A DNA stretch of 64,000 nucleotides from CAXBBB01 sp963841855 (GTDB taxonomy: Bacteria; Bacteroidota; Rhodothermia; Rhodothermales; BA12): NCBI GenBank assembly GCA_963841855.1, contig CAWJEJ010000005.1, positions 372,001 to 436,000 of the forward strand, written 5' to 3'. Of the stretch, positions 27,431-35,880 are shown piece by piece (position 1 is the stretch's first letter; each line of letters starts with the position of its first letter). The notes beneath the pieces were generated by a model. It was not told where the DNA came from. It saw only the letters and a program-made list of their open reading frames with translations, and did not search any database. The translations under genes and the position numbers were made by a program.

Positions 27431-28642
27431 TCAGCCGTTGGTGAGCCGTACAAACCGCCGCTTGCCCACTTGCATCACGATGCCCTCGCCCGTCGGCACG
27501 GACACGTCCATCGCTGGATCGTCGACCTTCTCTCCGCCCAGAGAAACGGCGCCCTGCTGCACGAATCGGCGCGCCTCGCCGTTCGACGACGCAAATCCGG
27601 CCTCGCGGATTAGCGTCAGCAGGCCGGTCGGCTCCGACACGATCAGATCATCCATATCCTTGGGCGCGTTGCCCTGGACGACCGTTCGCTCGAAGTGGGC
27701 GCGAGCCGCGTCGGCGCCGTCTTTGCGATGGTAGAGCGCCGTCAGCCGGTGCGCCAGATCGTGCTTGGCGTTGCGGGGATCGCTATCGATGAACGCGCGG
27801 ACGGCGTCCATCTCGCCATCGGGCGTATCGGCAGCCAAGACGTGGTAGCGTTCGATCATATGGTCCGGGATCGACAGCGTCTTGCCGTACATGTCGTTCG
27901 CGCTGTCGGTCAGGCCGATGTAGTTGTCGAGCGACTTGGACATCTTCTCGACGCCGTCCGTCCCTTCGAGCAGCGGCATCGTCAGGCAGACCTGCGCCTC
28001 CATCTCATTGCGGCTCTGGATTTCGCGCCCGACGAGCAGGTTGAACTTCTGATCCGTCCCGCCCAACTCGACATCCGACCTGATGGCGACCGAGTCTTGC
28101 GCCTGGGCCAACGGATACAAAAACTCGTGCAGCGAAATCGGCTCGCCGCCTGCGTAGCGCTTGGAGAAGTCGTCGCGTTCGAGCATCCGAGCGACGGTGT
28201 ATTTGCCCGCCAGCCCGATCACGTCGGCGAACGACATCTCGCCTAGCCAGTCCGAGTTGTGGACGACTTCGGCTTTATCCAGGTCGAGAATCTGCCCCGC
28301 CTGGTCCCAATAGCTCTGCCCGTTGGCTCGGCTTTCTTCGAGCGTCAGCGCGGGCCGCGTCTTGCTCTTGCCCGTCGGATCGCCGATCATGGCCGTAAAG
28401 TCGCCGACGATCAGCACGGCCTGGTGCCCCAGATCCTGAAACTGCCGCAGCTTACGCAGCACGACCGCGTGGCCGATGTGCAGGTCGGGACGCGACGGAT
28501 CGCAGCCCAGCTTGACGCGCAGCGGCGTGCCGGTTTTCTCGGCGCGCTCCAGCTTGGCCCACAACTCTGACTCGGGCAAAATCTCCTCGGCACCTCGGCG
28601 AATCAGCGCGAGTTGGTCGTCGATGGGCGGAAAGTGGGGCAT
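27431..28642 (-). CDS. tyrS: Tyrosyl-tRNA synthetase
   Basis: Charges tRNA-Tyr. It has 403 residues, class I: the HIGH-type motif is PDLHIGHAVVLRKLRQFQ, the second signature is GVEKMSKSLDNYIGL, and a C-terminal S4 RNA-binding domain (AGFASSNGEARRFVQQGAV) ends the protein. The layout matches the TyrRS group with the shorter 400-430-residue form. It is the last gene of the minus-strand translation block, separated from smpB by a repeat. Confidence 0.97.
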   Translation of the reverse strand: MPHFPPIDDQLALIRRGAEEILPESELWAKLERAEKTGTPLRVKLGCDPSRPDLHIGHAVVLRKLRQFQDLGHQAVLIVGDFTAMIGDPTGKSKTRPALTLEESRANGQSYWDQAGQILDLDKAEVVHNSDWLGEMSFADVIGLAGKYTVARMLERDDFSKRYAGGEPISLHEFLYPLAQAQDSVAIRSDVELGGTDQKFNLLVGREIQSRNEMEAQVCLTMPLLEGTDGVEKMSKSLDNYIGLTDSANDMYGKTLSIPDHMIERYHVLAADTPDGEMDAVRAFIDSDPRNAKHDLAHRLTALYHRKDGADAARAHFERTVVQGNAPKDMDDLIVSEPTGLLTLIREAGFASSNGEARRFVQQGAVSLGGEKVDDPAMDVSVPTGEGIVMQVGKRRFVRLTNG

Positions 28643-28663
28643 GGAATAATGAGGTGTAGGTTT

Positions 28664-28747
28664 GTCATCGCGACGCTGAAAGCCGTGGCGATCTCCCTAG
28701 TTAGCCGGTAGCTGAGAGATTGCCACGTCGCTCCGCTTCTCGCAATA
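28664..28747. repeat. Dispersed palindromic repeat, family A
   Basis: GTCATCGCGACGCTGAAAGC with CGTGGCGATCTCCC on the left and GAGATTGCCACGTCGCTCCG with CTTCTCGCAAT on the right. It fills the gap between smpB and tyrS. Confidence 0.85.
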
Positions 28748-28779
28748 TCAGCCTGATGGACGGAGGGGTCGGCGGCAAA

Positions 28780-29235
28780 CTATCGATCCGAGGCGGCGCG
28801 GTCCATGCGGCGTTTGCTGTCGCGCTCGGCGATGGATTGGCGCTTGTCGTGCAGCTTCTTACCCTTGCCCAGACCAATGCGCACTTTGCACTTACCCTCT
28901 TTGAAGTAGACGCGCAGCGGGACGATGGTGTAGCCCTTTTGCGAAACCGCCTTGCTCCACTTGTCCAGTTCGGCCCGGTGCATCAGCAGCTGGCGCGCGC
29001 GGACTTCGTCGTGGTTGTTGATTGAGCCGTACTTGTAGTGCGCAATGTGTAGGTGACGCAGAAACAGGCTCTGCCCTTTGAATTCGCAATACGCTTCTTG
29101 CAAGTTGGCCTTGCCGTCGCGCAGCGATTTGACTTCCGTCCCCAGCAGCGAGATGCCCGCCTCCAGCTCGTCCTCGATCGCGTATTCGAAGCGCGCCTTG
29201 CGGTTCGTAACGATGGTCTTCTCTCCTTTGGCCAT
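28780..29235 (-). CDS. smpB: SsrA-binding protein SmpB
   Basis: tmRNA partner needed for trans-translation; it positions tmRNA in stalled ribosomes. It has 151 residues. The beta-barrel core reads AGISLLGTEVKSLRDGKANL, AYCEFKGQSLFLRHLHIA and HDEVRARQLLMHRAELDKW. The C-terminal tail (KKLHDKRQSIAERDSKRRMD) carries the basic helix that enters the mRNA channel. The tmRNA itself is in this window at 62149. It starts three bases after the upstream MqnA-like gene ends. Confidence 0.97.
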   Translation of the reverse strand: MAKGEKTIVTNRKARFEYAIEDELEAGISLLGTEVKSLRDGKANLQEAYCEFKGQSLFLRHLHIAHYKYGSINNHDEVRARQLLMHRAELDKWSKAVSQKGYTIVPLRVYFKEGKCKVRIGLGKGKKLHDKRQSIAERDSKRRMDRAASDR

Positions 29236-29238
29236 AGC

Positions 29239-30120
29239 TCAATCCTCGTCGGGTAGATCGTCGTAGAAACCGCTGTCCTCGAACGCCTGATTGTCGTCGC
29301 GCGAGTCGCGGTTTTCAGGCTCGTCGCCCTCGTCCTCTTCGTCGATGTCGCTCGCGAACGTGGCGACGCTGACGTAGGAGGGATCAGGCAAGACGCCAGA
29401 CTGAAACAGGTAGTCGCTCCACTCGGTCAGGCTCGCCGTTGCCAGGTCGTCCCAGCGGTAGCTCAGGCTGTGCTCGTAGAAGTGCGCCATCTCGGTCGTC
29501 CGGTTGGGACTCAGCGCATGATCGGCGCGCATCGGATCGGCCTGCGAGACGGCCGCCACGACGGCGTCGCGGTGCACCTCGGTCGCGTTGCCAGAAGGGA
29601 CGGCGAACAGGTACCACACCATCGGATAGTTCGCCAGTTCGTACCACTCTTGCGACAGGTCGAGCGCCAGCACACCTTGAGGCACGTCGAGCGCGTGCGC
29701 TCCCGTCACGATGACGGCGTCGGCCGTTCCCAGGTCGGCCGATGAGACGGCCGGGCGCGGCACCAGGACCGGTTTCTGCCCATAGTGCTCGCGCAGCACC
29801 AGTGTCGCCGCCAGAGCAGCTTGCAGATCGGCCGGGTTGAACGCCAGCGTCTGGATCGGATCGGACAGGTCGCCCGCCAGCAGCAGCCGAACGTAGGGGT
29901 TGCCCCACGTCGCGACGGCGCCGCCGCCCAACGCCTCGAAATCGTCGGCCTGCTGGATCAGCGTGATCGTCGGCATCAGGCCGATGTCGGCGGCGTCATT
30001 GTCGAGCGCGGACCGAATCTCAGCCTCGGGCATCCGCGCGACTTCGTTGCCCTGCGATGCCAATACGTCGGCGAGCAGGTCAACGACTGCGGCGTCGGGA
30101 AGGGCGAAGCGGAAGGTCAT
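29239..30120 (-). CDS. MqnA-like (menaquinone biosynthesis family) protein with acidic tail
   Basis: 293 residues. The order of motifs follows the MqnA/MqnD family (PF02621): AADIGLMPTITLIQ, YVRLLLAGDLSDPIQTLAF, a central LREHYGQKPVLVP, ADAVIVTGAHAL, and DLSQEWYELANYPMVWYLF. MqnA is chorismate dehydratase of the futalosine menaquinone route. The last ~35 residues form a very acidic low-complexity tail that MqnA normally lacks. No other mqn gene is in the window. The family link is seen by motif order; the enzymatic role is uncertain. Confidence 0.62.
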   Translation of the reverse strand: MTFRFALPDAAVVDLLADVLASQGNEVARMPEAEIRSALDNDAADIGLMPTITLIQQADDFEALGGGAVATWGNPYVRLLLAGDLSDPIQTLAFNPADLQAALAATLVLREHYGQKPVLVPRPAVSSADLGTADAVIVTGAHALDVPQGVLALDLSQEWYELANYPMVWYLFAVPSGNATEVHRDAVVAAVSQADPMRADHALSPNRTTEMAHFYEHSLSYRWDDLATASLTEWSDYLFQSGVLPDPSYVSVATFASDIDEEDEGDEPENRDSRDDNQAFEDSGFYDDLPDED

Positions 30121-30134
30121 AGACGGGTACGAAA

Positions 30135-30167
30135 AAACATGTCATGTCGCGGAGACATGACATGTTT
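30135..30167. repeat. Short palindromic repeat, family B
   Basis: AAACATGTCATGTC / GACATGACATGTTT with a five-base centre, just upstream of the MqnA-like start and downstream of rplS on the transcribed (minus) strand. Confidence 0.9.
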
Positions 30168-30187
30168 CAGGTCAAACGCAAAAGCGG

Positions 30188-30547
30188 TTATGCTTTGGCG
30201 TCGCGGCGCTTGGGCTTGATGCGCGCGGCTTTGCCCTTGCGGTCGCGCAAGTAGAACAGTTTGGCGCGGCGAACGCGGCCCTCCTGAACGACTTCGATCT
30301 TGGCGATGCGCGGCGTGTTCATCGGGAACGTACGCTCGACGCCGATGCCGTTGGACACCTTGCGCACTTTGAACGTACCGCCAGCGCCGTTGCGCATCGA
30401 GATCACGACGCCCTGGTAGACCTGGATACGCTCCTTGTCGCCCTCGACGACGCGGACGTGGACGGCCAGCGTGTCGCCGGGGTTGAACGAGGGCAGGTCG
30501 TCGCGCTGTTGCGTCGCCTGGATGAGAGAAATAGCATCGGTAGCCAT
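30188..30547 (-). CDS. rplS: 50S ribosomal protein L19 (bL19)
   Basis: Large-subunit protein at the 30S-50S interface. It has 119 residues from the ATG at 30547. Core motifs are FNPGDTLAVHVRVVEG, RIQVYQGVVISMRNG, VERTFPMNTPRIAKIEVV and AKLFYLRDRKGKAARI. It lies 132 bp after trmD, with an E-type palindrome between, in the usual rpsP-rimM-trmD-rplS order. Confidence 0.98.
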   Translation of the reverse strand: MATDAISLIQATQQRDDLPSFNPGDTLAVHVRVVEGDKERIQVYQGVVISMRNGAGGTFKVRKVSNGIGVERTFPMNTPRIAKIEVVQEGRVRRAKLFYLRDRKGKAARIKPKRRDAKA

Positions 30548-30641
30548 GAAGAGCACCTTTTGGTTTGAAAGCGTGAAAGAGAGAAAGAGTGTTGCTGTGG
30601 CCTTTCGGCGGACGCATTGCGCAATGGGATGCGGAATCGGC

Positions 30642-30666
30642 ACGGGCGGCTCGGCGAGCCGCCCGT
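30642..30666. repeat. GC palindrome, family E
   Basis: ACGGGCGGCTC / GAGCCGCCCGT, a perfect palindrome between trmD and rplS. The same core recurs at 32951-32977 before ffh's downstream neighbour. Could form a hairpin in the operon mRNA. Confidence 0.8.
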
Positions 30667-30679
30667 ACGCGAGATGGAA

Positions 30680-31372
30680 TCAGTCGAGCAGATCGGGACG
30701 GCGTTCGCGCGTTTTAGCCAAGCGTTGATCGTCGCGCCACGCGTCGATGGCCCCGTGATCGCCCGACCGTAGGACGGCTGGAACTTCGAGACCGCGAAAC
30801 GTGGCAGGACGCGTGTACGAGGGCGCGTCGAGCAGTCCGTCCATGAACGAATCGCTCAGGGCCGACTGCGCGTTTCCAAGCACGCCGGGGACGAGCCGCA
30901 CCATCGCGTCGGCGAGCACGAGCGCAGGCAGTTCGCCGCCCGAGAGCACGAAGTCTCCGAGCGACACCTCGCGCGTCACGATCAGATCGCGAACGCGCTG
31001 GTCGACGCCCTTGTAGTGCCCGCAGAGCATCACGACGCGCCCGACCTGCGACAGTTCGGACGCCATGCTTTGCGAAATCACGTCTCCGTCGGGCGACAGG
31101 TAGATCACCTCGTCGACCGGCACGCCGGTTTGATTTGCGTCGGACTGAATCGCTTCGATGCACGCCAGAATCGGTTCGGGTTTGAGCACCATTCCAGCAC
31201 CTCCGCCAAACGGATAATCGTCGACTTTGCGGTGCTTGTCAGTCGCGTAGTCGCGCAGATCGTGCACGTCGAACCGGACGTGGCCGCCCGCTACCGCCCT
31301 CCCCAAAATGCTCTGGCCGAGGTAGGGCCGAACTAGGTCCGGCAGGGCGGTGACGAAGTCGATGTGCAGCAC
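30680..31372 (-). CDS. trmD: tRNA (guanine37-N1)-methyltransferase TrmD
   Basis: SAM-dependent SPOUT enzyme making m1G37 in tRNAs and so preventing +1 frameshifting. It has 230 residues. The start HIDFVTALPDLVRPYLGQSI, the segment KVDDYPFGGGAGMVLKPEP, CGHYKGVDQRVRDL and the trefoil-knot region SLGDFVLSGGELPALVLAD are diagnostic. It starts 10 bp after rimM. Confidence 0.98.
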   Translation of the reverse strand: MLHIDFVTALPDLVRPYLGQSILGRAVAGGHVRFDVHDLRDYATDKHRKVDDYPFGGGAGMVLKPEPILACIEAIQSDANQTGVPVDEVIYLSPDGDVISQSMASELSQVGRVVMLCGHYKGVDQRVRDLIVTREVSLGDFVLSGGELPALVLADAMVRLVPGVLGNAQSALSDSFMDGLLDAPSYTRPATFRGLEVPAVLRSGDHGAIDAWRDDQRLAKTRERRPDLLD

Positions 31373-31382
31373 GGTCAGCGGG

Positions 31383-31964
31383 TCAAGCGTCGAGCAGCCC
31401 TTCGATGGGGCGCAGCACCAGCGTGCGCGCGTCCATGTCGAGATCGACGACGAACGCGTCCACGTCCGGCACCAGGGCCTCGCGTCCGTCGGGGAGGCGG
31501 ACGCCGTAGATGAGGTGCGCGTCGGTGTCGTACACGTCGGCGACAGTTCCCAGCGCGCTGCCCTCCTCGTCGACCACTTCGAGACCGATCAGATCGTGCA
31601 GGAAGTACTCGCCATCGGCGAGCGGAAGCAGCGATTGGGGCGCATACACGCCTTGGCCGCGCAGACTAGCCGCAGCTTCGGGCGTGTCGACACCGTCGAA
31701 CTGAATCAACAGCGTCAGTCCTTTGCTCGACGTCATCGCCCGCATCGCGTCGATCTTCCGAGGTTCGGCTGATTCGGCGTCGCGCCCCAGATAGAGCACG
31801 TCCAGATCAGCCAGTGCGGCGGGATCGTCGGTCTCAGGAATGACCTTGATCGTCCCGTCGACGCCGTGCGGTTTGAAGGCGCGGCCGACGAGGATCAGGT
31901 CGTCCTGCGAGACTGCATCGTCGGGGAGCGAGTCGTCCGGGGGCGTTTCGTCCTGTGGAGTCAC
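31383..31964 (-). CDS. rimM: Ribosome maturation factor RimM
   Basis: Assists 30S head assembly and 16S processing. It has 193 residues. An acidic N-terminal leader (TPQDETPPDDSLPDDAVS) precedes the OB-like RimM domain (LILVGRAFKPHGVDGTIKV) and the PRC-barrel domain (GEYFLHDLIGLEVVDEEGSA and EALVPDVDAFVVDLD). It sits between rpsP and trmD as in most bacteria. Confidence 0.96.
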   Translation of the reverse strand: MTPQDETPPDDSLPDDAVSQDDLILVGRAFKPHGVDGTIKVIPETDDPAALADLDVLYLGRDAESAEPRKIDAMRAMTSSKGLTLLIQFDGVDTPEAAASLRGQGVYAPQSLLPLADGEYFLHDLIGLEVVDEEGSALGTVADVYDTDAHLIYGVRLPDGREALVPDVDAFVVDLDMDARTLVLRPIEGLLDA

Positions 31965-31997
31965 AGCAATACGTAAAAGAACAGAGAGGCAGCCAGC

Positions 31998-32882
31998 TTA
32001 CGCGGCTTTCTCGTCGGTGGAATCGTCAGCAGACGCGTCAGCGGCAAGCGCTTCTTCGGCAGACGCGGCTGGGGCAGGAGCGTTTGCGGGCTCGGGCGTC
32101 TCCTCGGAGATCACTTCGGGCTGCGAGGCTTCGCCCTTGGCCACGTCGACATCGGCGGCAGGCGTCGGGGCGTCTTCGGCATCGACGACGGGCGTCGAGG
32201 CTTCGGCAGCGACTTCCTCGGCGGGCGCTTCGGTCGTTTCGGTAGCGGGAGCGGCTTCGACGGCAGGCGTCTCGGCGGCAGCGGGCGCGGCTTCTGCGAC
32301 GGGCGTCGCGGCGGCAGCGTCACCACCTTCGGCGGCTACGGTCTCGGCGTTGACGGCTTCCTGCTCGGCTTTGGCGGCTTCCTGAGCGGCCAGGCGCTCG
32401 GCGGCGGCGGCGTCATCGGCGGCCTTTTTCTCGGCGGCGATGCGAGCCTCCTCTTCCTTGCGGAGTTCGGCGAGTTCGGCGGCGCGCTTGGCGGCGTTGG
32501 CCTTCTCGGTCTTCATCGCCTCGCGGTTGCGCTCCTTGGCGGTCGTCTTCTCCTTGCCGAACGTCTTGGTCTCGCGGTGCGCGGTCATGGCGGCTTCGAC
32601 CTCTTCTTCCGACGCGCCCTTGCGGGTCATCGAGAAGCCGAGCATCACGCCCTGCGTCTTGAGGATGTTGCGGACGGTGTGCGACGGCTGCGCGCCGACG
32701 CCGAGCCAGTAGAGCACGCGGTCGTGCTTGACGCTGATCTGAGCGACTTTCTCGACCGGGTCGTAGCGGCCCAGGTCTTCGATGAAGCGCCCGTCGCGCG
32801 GGCTTCTGCTGTCGGCAGCGACGATCGCGTAGACGGGGCGCTTGCGGCGTCCCATGCGGCGAAGGCGGAGCGAAACGGCCAT
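31998..32882 (-). CDS. rpsP: 30S ribosomal protein S16 (bS16) with ~190-residue Ala/Glu-rich extension
   Basis: The first ~100 residues are a complete bS16 (VSLRLRRMGRRKRPVYAIV, ADSRSPRDGRFIEDLGRYDP, YWLGVGAQPSHTVRNIL). The usual protein is 80-90 residues, or up to ~190 in Bacteroidota; this one has 294. The extension starts with a charged helix (~105-160, rich in Lys/Glu/Ala) and continues as a disordered Ala/Glu/Pro/Val tail. The tail would project from the 30S body. First ribosomal gene after ffh in the operon. Confidence 0.97.
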   Translation of the reverse strand: MAVSLRLRRMGRRKRPVYAIVAADSRSPRDGRFIEDLGRYDPVEKVAQISVKHDRVLYWLGVGAQPSHTVRNILKTQGVMLGFSMTRKGASEEEVEAAMTAHRETKTFGKEKTTAKERNREAMKTEKANAAKRAAELAELRKEEEARIAAEKKAADDAAAAERLAAQEAAKAEQEAVNAETVAAEGGDAAAATPVAEAAPAAAETPAVEAAPATETTEAPAEEVAAEASTPVVDAEDAPTPAADVDVAKGEASQPEVISEETPEPANAPAPAASAEEALAADASADDSTDEKAA

Positions 32883-32908
32883 GTGTGTTGGGGTTGGATT
32901 AGGTGTTG

Positions 32909-32978
32909 GGGCGATTCATGAATCGCCCGTGCGGGGTTGGTTGGTAGGGGACGGCTCGGCGAGCCGCCCGTACGGGGT
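32909..32978. repeat. Two GC palindromes, family E, between ffh and rpsP
   Basis: GGGCGATTCATGAATCGCCC at 32909-32928 is a perfect 20-base palindrome. ACGGCTCGGCGAGCCGCCCGT at 32951-32971 is a second one, sharing its core with 30642-30666. Each is followed by a CGGGGTTGG-type sequence. They fill the 106-bp gap between ffh and rpsP. Confidence 0.8.
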
Positions 32979-32988
32979 TGGGAGTTGT

Positions 32989-34350
32989 CTATCGGCCGCC
33001 CAGCCCGCCCATGAGCGAACCCAGGTCGATCTGGCGGCCTTTTCCGGCGAGTTTGGTGACGGTCTTCATCATCTTCTTCATGTCCTCGAACTGCTTGAGA
33101 AGCTGGTTCACGTCGCGGACCTGCTGGCCCGATCCGCGCGCGATCCGGCGGCGGCGGCTACCGTTGAGCAGGCCGGGATTGCGGCGCTCCTCGAGCGTCA
33201 TCGAGCGGATGATGGCTTCGATGTGCTTGAACGCGTCTTCTTCGACTTCGAGGTCTTTGACCTGCTTGCCCAGTCCGGGGATCATGCCCAGCAGATCGCC
33301 GATCGAGCCCATCGACTTGATCTTCTGCAACTGCTCGAGGAAGTCCTCGAGGTCGAACTGCGCCGATTTGATCTTTTTCTGCAGTCGCTCGGCCTGGGCT
33401 TCGTCGTACTGATCCTGCGCCTTCTCGACAAACGACACCACGTCGCCCATGCCGAGAATGCGCTGCGCCATGCGATCCGGATAGAACGGCGTCAGAGCGT
33501 CGAGCTTCTCGCCGGTCGATGCAAACTTGATCGGCTTCTCGACGACACTGCGGATCGAGAGCGCCGCACCGCCGCGCGTGTCGCCGTCGAGCTTGGTCAG
33601 GACGACGCCGTTGAAGTCGAGGCGATCGTTGAAGCTCTTGGCCGTGTTGACCGCGTCCTGCCCCGTCATCGAGTCGACGACGAACAGGATCTCGTCAGGA
33701 CTGACGGCGCGCTTGATCGCTTCGACCTCGCGCATCATCTCTTCGTCGACGTGCAGGCGACCGGCGGTGTCGATGATGAGCACGTCGCGTGCCTGCTTGC
33801 GCGCCTGCTGGACGGCTTCGGTAGCGACGCGGACGGCATCTTTGAGCGGCTGCCCATCGTCACCCAAGATGCTGTGGACCGGCACGCCGACCTGAGCGGC
33901 GAGCGTCTTGAGCTGATCGACGGCGGCCGGGCGGTATACGTCGGCGGCGGCGAGCATCGGGTTCTTGCCCTTGCCTTTGAGGTGCAGCGCGAGCTTTCCG
34001 CAGAACGTCGTCTTTCCCGAGCCCTGGAGCCCGGCGACGAGGATAACGGTGGGCGGCTTGGGGTTGCTGGCGATGCCGACTTGCTGTCCGCCCATGAAGT
34101 GGACGAGCTCGTCGTAGACGATTTTGACGAGCTGCTGACCGGGATCGACGGCCGTAAGCACTTTCTCGCCCAGCGCTTCCTCTTTGACGCGCGCGGTGAA
34201 TTCGCGGGCTACGTCGTAATTCACGTCGGCAGCCAACAGCGCGCGCCGCACTTCGCGCATCGTCTCAGCGACGTTGAGTTCGTTGATCTTCCCCTTGCCC
34301 TGGACGGACTTGAGGGCGTCTTCTAATTTGTCGGAAAGACTATCAAACAT
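32989..34350 (-). CDS. ffh: Signal recognition particle protein Ffh (SRP54)
   Basis: GTPase that binds signal sequences and SRP RNA for co-translational targeting. It has 453 residues. The N domain spans ~1-85 and the G domain has GLQGSGKTTFCGKLA, DTAGRLHVDEEMM and TKLDGDTRGGAAL. The Met-rich M domain includes RSMTLEERRNPGLLNGSRRR with the RNA-binding RRRRIARGSG, and ends FEDMKKMMKTV. Standard length. No SRP RNA gene was found in the window. It heads the minus-strand block with rpsP-rimM-trmD-rplS. Confidence 0.98.
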   Translation of the reverse strand: MFDSLSDKLEDALKSVQGKGKINELNVAETMREVRRALLAADVNYDVAREFTARVKEEALGEKVLTAVDPGQQLVKIVYDELVHFMGGQQVGIASNPKPPTVILVAGLQGSGKTTFCGKLALHLKGKGKNPMLAAADVYRPAAVDQLKTLAAQVGVPVHSILGDDGQPLKDAVRVATEAVQQARKQARDVLIIDTAGRLHVDEEMMREVEAIKRAVSPDEILFVVDSMTGQDAVNTAKSFNDRLDFNGVVLTKLDGDTRGGAALSIRSVVEKPIKFASTGEKLDALTPFYPDRMAQRILGMGDVVSFVEKAQDQYDEAQAERLQKKIKSAQFDLEDFLEQLQKIKSMGSIGDLLGMIPGLGKQVKDLEVEEDAFKHIEAIIRSMTLEERRNPGLLNGSRRRRIARGSGQQVRDVNQLLKQFEDMKKMMKTVTKLAGKGRQIDLGSLMGGLGGR

Positions 34351-34540
34351 GGATGCCGGAGGGGAGTTGAGTGGAGGGACCGGGGCGCGCTGGGTAGCGG
34401 TGCCGGGTGAGCGGGCGGAGCAGAAGCTGTACCCTGCTCGGTTTCCGTTCGGGCAGAATCACAGAATACGGCTTGCAAAGTGGATGAGCGGCGAAGTGGC
34501 GGTGAAACCGAAATCCTCTTCGATTACTCCTTGCCGTCCA

Positions 34541-34572
34541 AACCTGGCAAGCCTTGGAGACTTGTCAGGGTT
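34541..34572. repeat. Degenerate palindromic repeat, family B
   Basis: AACCTGGCAAGCC / GACTTGTCAGGGTT, an imperfect relative of the copies at 21413, 26645 and 30135. It lies 23 bp upstream of the cyclo-ligase start. The rest of the 244-bp gap between the divergent ffh and cyclo-ligase genes shows no clear gene. Confidence 0.7.
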
Positions 34573-34594
34573 CTACTCCGCGCTCCTCCGCAGA

Positions 34595-35227
34595 ATGCTC
34601 CTCGACTCCAAGCACGCTGCCCGCGTTTGGGCCAGACGCCATCGTCAGCGGCTGTTGCCGTCGGTCTCGCGTTGCATCGGCGCATCGCTTCTGTCGCTGG
34701 TCGACGCTTCCGTCGTCTACGCTTACGCACCCGATCTATCGCGCGGAGAACTGGACCTGCTCTCCGCGTTCGGCCAACTTGTCGAGCGAGGCGTCACCGT
34801 TGCGCTGCCTCGAATCGACGGGCACCGAACTCTGTCCTTCCGTGTCTGGTCGCCGACCGACGAACTGATCGCCGATCCACGTTATGGCATTCTCGAACCG
34901 GCGTCCGCCTCCCCCCTCGCCCCACCACCTGTCACCATCGTTCTGCCTGGTCTTGCAGCAGACCCCTCAGGCGTGCGGCTTGGTTACGGCGGCGGGTTCT
35001 ATGACCGGCTGCTCGCCCACTATACGGATGCACTTCGCGTTTTCCCTGTCGCCTCGACTTGCTTTAGCGCTGAACTTCCGTCCGAGCCGCACGATGCGCG
35101 CGTCGATCTGATCGTGACCGAGCGATTCTGCCTGTGGACGAGCGCTCGCGAGTTGCCGCCCGTGCAACCCCGGTCGCCTCGTGCCGTACCCCACGTGACA
35201 CCCTTCCGACCGGCCCCGCCCGCCTAA
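34595..35227 (+). CDS. 5-formyltetrahydrofolate cyclo-ligase
   Basis: Converts 5-formyl-THF to 5,10-methenyl-THF using ATP. It has 210 residues from the ATG at 34595. Family marks are a basic N-terminal helix (AARVWARRHRQRLLPSVSR), VVYAYAPDL, VALPRIDGHRTLSFR, YGILEP, VLPGLAADPSGVRLGYGGGF with FYDRLL, and the end VDLIVTERF. A ~28-residue Pro/Arg-rich tail follows the domain. Earlier in-frame starts would add non-conserved residues across repeat B. The gene symbol varies between organisms. Confidence 0.92.
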   Translation: MLLDSKHAARVWARRHRQRLLPSVSRCIGASLLSLVDASVVYAYAPDLSRGELDLLSAFGQLVERGVTVALPRIDGHRTLSFRVWSPTDELIADPRYGILEPASASPLAPPPVTIVLPGLAADPSGVRLGYGGGFYDRLLAHYTDALRVFPVASTCFSAELPSEPHDARVDLIVTERFCLWTSARELPPVQPRSPRAVPHVTPFRPAPPA

Positions 35228-35241
35228 GTCCGCCGCGCCTC

Positions 35242-35880
35242 ATGTCCACTCGTACTCGCTCCTCCGCTTCCTACGGCTCCTCGCTCACCGACGACCTGGA
35301 CGCCATCGATCGCTTCTCCGACGCCGAACTGGAGCAAGTGCTGTTCAAGGAGGAGGAGCGTCCCGAGTCGAAGATCAACCTGGCGACGATAACGGGGATG
35401 GGCATGATGGGCGTCGGCGCGCTCTACATCTTGCAGCAGATGGGGTTGAGCGGTATTTACGTCAGCGGGCTCGTTGGCGTCCTGCCCTGGATTGCAGGTG
35501 TCTTGATCTTCGCTCTCGGCTTCGGACTGTTCAAGCGCCGTCCCAAGTCGACGCCGCTGGCCGCCAGCGCCCGAGCCAAGCCGCGCGCCCAGGCGCTCAA
35601 CTCCGAGGCGAGGCGCTCGTACGGCGTCGGTATGGCTCCCAAGCTGGCACACGACAGGCGGCGGCTGACCAAGAGCACGGACCGCAAGCTGGCGGGCGTG
35701 GCGGGCGGTATCGCCGAGCGGTTTGGATGGGACCCGACGATCGTTCGCATCGCGTGGATCGCGGCCATGTTCGCCTCGTCTGGAGCGGCGATCGGCGCCT
35801 ACGTCCTGATGGCGATCTTCATGCCCAAGCCCAAAGCGCTGAGCGCCGAGGAGCGCATCGCGATCATCCGGAATAGCTGA
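35242..35880 (+). CDS. PspC domain membrane protein
   Basis: 212 residues. An acidic N-terminal part (DDLDAIDRFSDAELEQVLF) is followed by two hydrophobic segments at ~60-105. The PspC domain spans ~150-200 (KSTDRKLAGVAGGIAERFGW, then the helix IAWIAAMFASSGAAIGAYVL, then IFMPKPKA). PspC proteins are envelope-stress sensors; the N-terminal membrane module here is not part of the usual short PspC. It overlaps the convergent pseudouridine synthase gene by 17 bp. Confidence 0.87.
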   Translation: MSTRTRSSASYGSSLTDDLDAIDRFSDAELEQVLFKEEERPESKINLATITGMGMMGVGALYILQQMGLSGIYVSGLVGVLPWIAGVLIFALGFGLFKRRPKSTPLAASARAKPRAQALNSEARRSYGVGMAPKLAHDRRRLTKSTDRKLAGVAGGIAERFGWDPTIVRIAWIAAMFASSGAAIGAYVLMAIFMPKPKALSAEERIAIIRNS

